This document shows, piece by piece, positions 60,691 through 64,000 of a stretch of 64,000 bases of DNA. Each line of letters starts with the position of its first letter. Within the stretch, counting starts at the first letter, position 1. The stretch spans positions 5,611,764 through 5,675,763 of the forward strand of contig PTFA01000012.1 in NCBI GenBank assembly GCA_003342895.1, written 5' to 3'. Under the pieces are notes generated by a model. That model was not told the DNA's origin and searched no databases. It was given only the letters and a program-made list of their open reading frames with translations. Position numbers and translations under genes: made by a program. Source of the stretch: Casuarius casuarius. Taxonomy: Eukaryota; Chordata; Aves; Casuariiformes; Casuariidae.

Positions 60691-63600
60691 GTTAAATTTA
60701 GAAGAAAAGTTGCACATCATTTCCACAGGATTAAAGATAATGATAACATGTATACGACTAGATCAACTTGACGTATTAGATGTGGTATAAGATGTGCTAT
60801 AAATGTGTAAAGGTACTTTGCAAAATTCATCTTCTAAAAATATGATTTTACTATTAGCTCCCCATGGGAGGTTGTTTTTTCCCCTAGATTATGTTCTAGC
60901 TACAAAGTAAGTTTGAAAATTCTGTTTGTTAGTTGTCCAATGAGTTAAACTATGTATTTGAACTTCATGCTCCTATCTGACTTTGTGTCTGTGTATATAA
61001 AATGTGTGTGTGTGTGTACACATGTGTGTATATATATAAATGTAAAACTCCATATAGCTCTACCGTCATGTATGGAGATTATATAATCTGGATATATAAA
61101 CTGAATGTATCTGAATATGTATGCAGTCTGTTTTTAAAGCTCTTTAAAACAAAAAGCAGATTAAATATACTATGATACCTTTACTACAATAAAATGGTAA
61201 TGGACAGTCCCATTGACTTCAGTTGAGTTTAGATGGTGTAAATCTTTTCTTCTTACATGCTCCAAGACTATTCCATCCTACATTATGATGTTTTGCTAAA
61301 TGACAGTAGTTTCCTCTCAGAGTTGGTGTCATATTTGTCCAAGAAGCAGGGAATCTTCTAGCTCAGTTGTGAAGCTTTATTAAAAAAAAATTTATTATTT
61401 TAATTTTTATCGTAGATTTCATGGAAAACTTTCTCTCTTCTATTCTCTCTACATACCCAGATTTTCTTGATGTCATTTTCCCTATGGATAATCTTCCATA
61501 GGGGAGGATCCTCCCCTGATCTTCCTCCATTTCTTGCCTGTTTTCAGATGCTAGTTTCTACTAAGCACAGCAACGCTGTTTCCAAAGTGACCACGAGCCC
61601 CATAAACCTTTGGTATTGAATGAGATTGGCAGAACTCTGAGCAGATGAACAGTGGCAGCCAGCTGGTTCTGCTCCGCTGTGCAGCGCTGCCTTGCAAAGC
61701 AGCAAAGTGCCCATTTGTTTTTTTTAATGCTAATAAGCATGTCTGAGGAACAAATATTTACTATCAATTTCCCCTTAAACAAAAATGGGTTGTGCTGACT
61801 GGGCTTTCAATTAGTATGTTGCTAGTGACATTTCTTGGCACACAATTCATTGTATTCCCAAAGTTAAGATGCTTTCTAGTTCTGGCAAAAATGAATATTA
61901 TTTTGCTGTGTACTAATGAGATGACAGGTTTCTAGATGTGCTGACTGCGTATTTTCAGATAAGCCACATAAGATAGCACGAATCTGGATGATTGTGAAGT
62001 TTCTCCTTCTCAGACTTGTTTTTGATTCACCTTTTACTTGAGCAGGGAATATTTCAGGAGCAGTTAATCAATGGAAGTGTAACAGGCAGTCATGCTAGAA
62101 AAGACTTGAGTTTATACATAAAAAATAGTGGTACCAGGCAATTAGTAGTATGAGTAACTGAGGAGGCTATGAAAGAATATTTTTAATACAGGGCAAACAA
62201 GAAGCTGCATCTTTTTCTTCAGTGGCAAATTGATGCAGTCCTGACTACTGTAATGAGTGACATAGTTAAAAAGCAGACAGGTCAAAGCAGAGAATTCACT
62301 GCAATGCTACTAGTCCATCAGGCTTTACAGTTTCACCGGCTATTCAAGTACGAGGAATTTTGTTTGCACAGAAAATCAATTTAGTAGAATTCACTCTGCA
62401 GAGCAAAAATTTTCAGTTAAATTTACAATAGAAGTAATAGTTTTAAGTCTTTGTTGCACTTCTACAATAGAGAGGTAGAGACTGGATGAGAAGAAAATAT
62501 TGTTGGAGATTTTGGAAATCTAGATAAAAATAGGGCTAAGCGTATTCACTATATAGATGAAATTTGACTGGATAATTAAATAAGTTGCAAATGCTTTCTC
62601 CTTCAATAGGAGGAAAAGACTGAGCTATTATTGATGTTTCTTTTTCTGGCTTGATTGCCAGTTCATCTTAAAAGATAGCAGAACTGGAAGAATTTTCAAA
62701 AGAAACTGAAGGACTTCTGAAAAACAAACTGGGTTATTTAAAAAAACAACCAAAGAAACATAATTTCCTTGCCTGTTCAGCCTGAACATAAATGTTATCC
62801 CCACCTCCCCTCTTTCTCCCATTATTTTGTACTAAGGAAATTATGCTAAACCAACACCCTCTTTAGTTGAACTCCTGAATTTCTGTTGCTGTCCACAGGG
62901 CCGATATGTGGCAGACTGTTCAATCAGTTCCTTCACTTGCTTGTTTGGTTTCGTACTCTTTATATAATGTATTCAGATAAATTCCAAAAGCACCAAAAGC
63001 CCATCTGTTCTCAGCCAACTGCACATTTGCCGCTCTGGGCTGTATCTCTCTCCAGTACAGATGGCTGCAGTAACTGGTTTTGGTGTGGGTATTTCAGTTC
63101 TGGTTACTACAGACGGTCTTTTCAAAGTGAGCTGGAAGTTTCTCAGTGTCCCATCTGTAACACATAAAAGCCGGATTTAAGTCATCTGTTAAATGTGCTC
63201 ATGAGGGGTGTTTCTTGTAAATTTGAATTCCTCTGGGAGAAACGATTCCTTTTTGTCGCGTTCTATTTTGCAGTTCACCAAGAGTGAATGTGCAATGATG
63301 GCAATTGTGCTCCAGTCAATAGGTAAAATAAAACCAGAATCATACTGAAAAAATGGCCAGGCTTTTTGTATTATGAGCTTATGTACTAGAAAACATACAG
63401 CTTTCCATACACACATGGACTCCAATAAAAGTAATCTTTGCAATCAGACAGTAAAATCAGTTTACCCTAATTTATGTTTTACAGTAATTTTGTGGGTCAA
63501 AAAGTGAAAAGGTTTCAGGCCCTAGCCAGTGTGGAAGAAGAGCTGATTTTACTGCCTGCACAGTCCTTTCTACTTACCTTTTTAATGATATTACCTTCAA

Positions 63601-64000
63601 ATTCAAAATTCTTTTCACTTTTTGCCAAAATGCCAGAAAGAGAATATTTCTACTGGACTGCCTTAGACTACTCATCAAATATTTACACATCCTTCCACAC
63701 CCTTTGGAATCAGGAATTTCCGAACTGGAGATATTTCAGAAATACAGATTCCTCCTATTTTATATTAAGATCCAAAAGTCTTTACATGAAAGTTATCCAA
63801 ATCCAAATGTGATGAAAGGTAACTGAAGTGTCTTGGAATTTGCCCCTAAATAAAAGCCTCAGTACTGTGTGCACCTGCTCTGCTCCCACCCTCCAAAGGG
63901 TGCCGAAAGTTGGACCGAATAAGAATCGGAGCCAAGTCGCTTCCCCAGGTGGCAAAAGCTACATGAACAAAATACAAATACCTGTTTTGGGGTGGTGGGG
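60691..64000. other. Non-coding stretch, no gene seen
   Basis: It contains the TG/TA microsatellite at 60982-61038 and otherwise AT-rich unique sequence. A 112-codon plus frame at 63474-63812 and a 93-codon plus frame at 62886-63167 have no recognisable domain. The last 130 bp are GC-richer, with several CpGs (GTGCCGAAAG, GACCGAATAAG, AATCGGAGCC, AAGTCGC). They may be the edge of something that continues beyond the window. Confidence 0.5.
60982..61038 (+). repeat. (TG)n/(TA)n microsatellite, potential Z-DNA tract
   Basis: Purine-pyrimidine alternation is unbroken from 61002 to 61038 (37 nt): a TG run, then TACACATG, then a TG run and TATATATATA. An interrupted GTGTCTGTGTATATAAAATG leads into it. 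Confidence 0.9.

Overview
The window reads as non-coding DNA from a vertebrate nuclear genome, most likely a bird or another archosaur-like sauropsid. Reasons: AT-rich, CpG-poor sequence; only short ORFs (the longest Met-initiated one is 149 codons, with no recognisable family); vertebrate-style microsatellites and homopolymers; and the only recognisable transposon remnants are two old 3' ends of CR1-type LINEs. No Alu, B1 or L1-like sequence or other abundant mammalian repeat was seen. The species, chromosome and neighbouring genes cannot be named from the sequence alone.

No protein-coding gene, rRNA, tRNA, CRISPR array or complete mobile element could be supported. The window looks like part of a gene desert or a very large intron. 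Left part (1-23 kb): a CR1 3' fragment at about 1.70-2.13 kb, a motif-rich block at 4.56-4.88 kb that resembles a conserved non-coding element, a similar block near 9.9-10.1 kb, small local tandem duplications, and a block at 21.6-22.3 kb. This is followed by a CpG-enriched patch at 22.7-22.86 kb. Middle (23-39 kb): further enhancer-like blocks near 23.3, 29.5, 34.5 and 37.6-38.7 kb, two CpG-richer patches (25.3 and 34.2 kb), a long alternating purine-pyrimidine tract at 33.5 kb, and three short perfect-stem inverted repeats. Right part (39-64 kb): mostly featureless AT-rich sequence with several homopolymers, an older CR1 3' end at 49.6-49.75 kb, a very compact CpG cluster at 52.3-52.4 kb, a 34-nt poly(T) run at 57.66 kb, a 44-nt near-perfect hairpin at 58.6 kb and a second alternating TG/TA tract at 61.0 kb.

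If the window has a function it is most plausibly regulatory: islands of homeodomain-, E-box- and TALE-like motifs separated by neutral sequence. That is an inference from composition and motifs, and cross-species alignment would decide it. The best candidates for something undescribed are the 58.6 kb hairpin, the CpG clusters at 52.3 and 22.8 kb (possible unannotated first exons or promoters), and the motif-dense pair of blocks at 37.6-38.7 kb. Eighteen single N bases are scattered through the window, five of them between 51.38 and 52.76 kb, so small indels there cannot be excluded.
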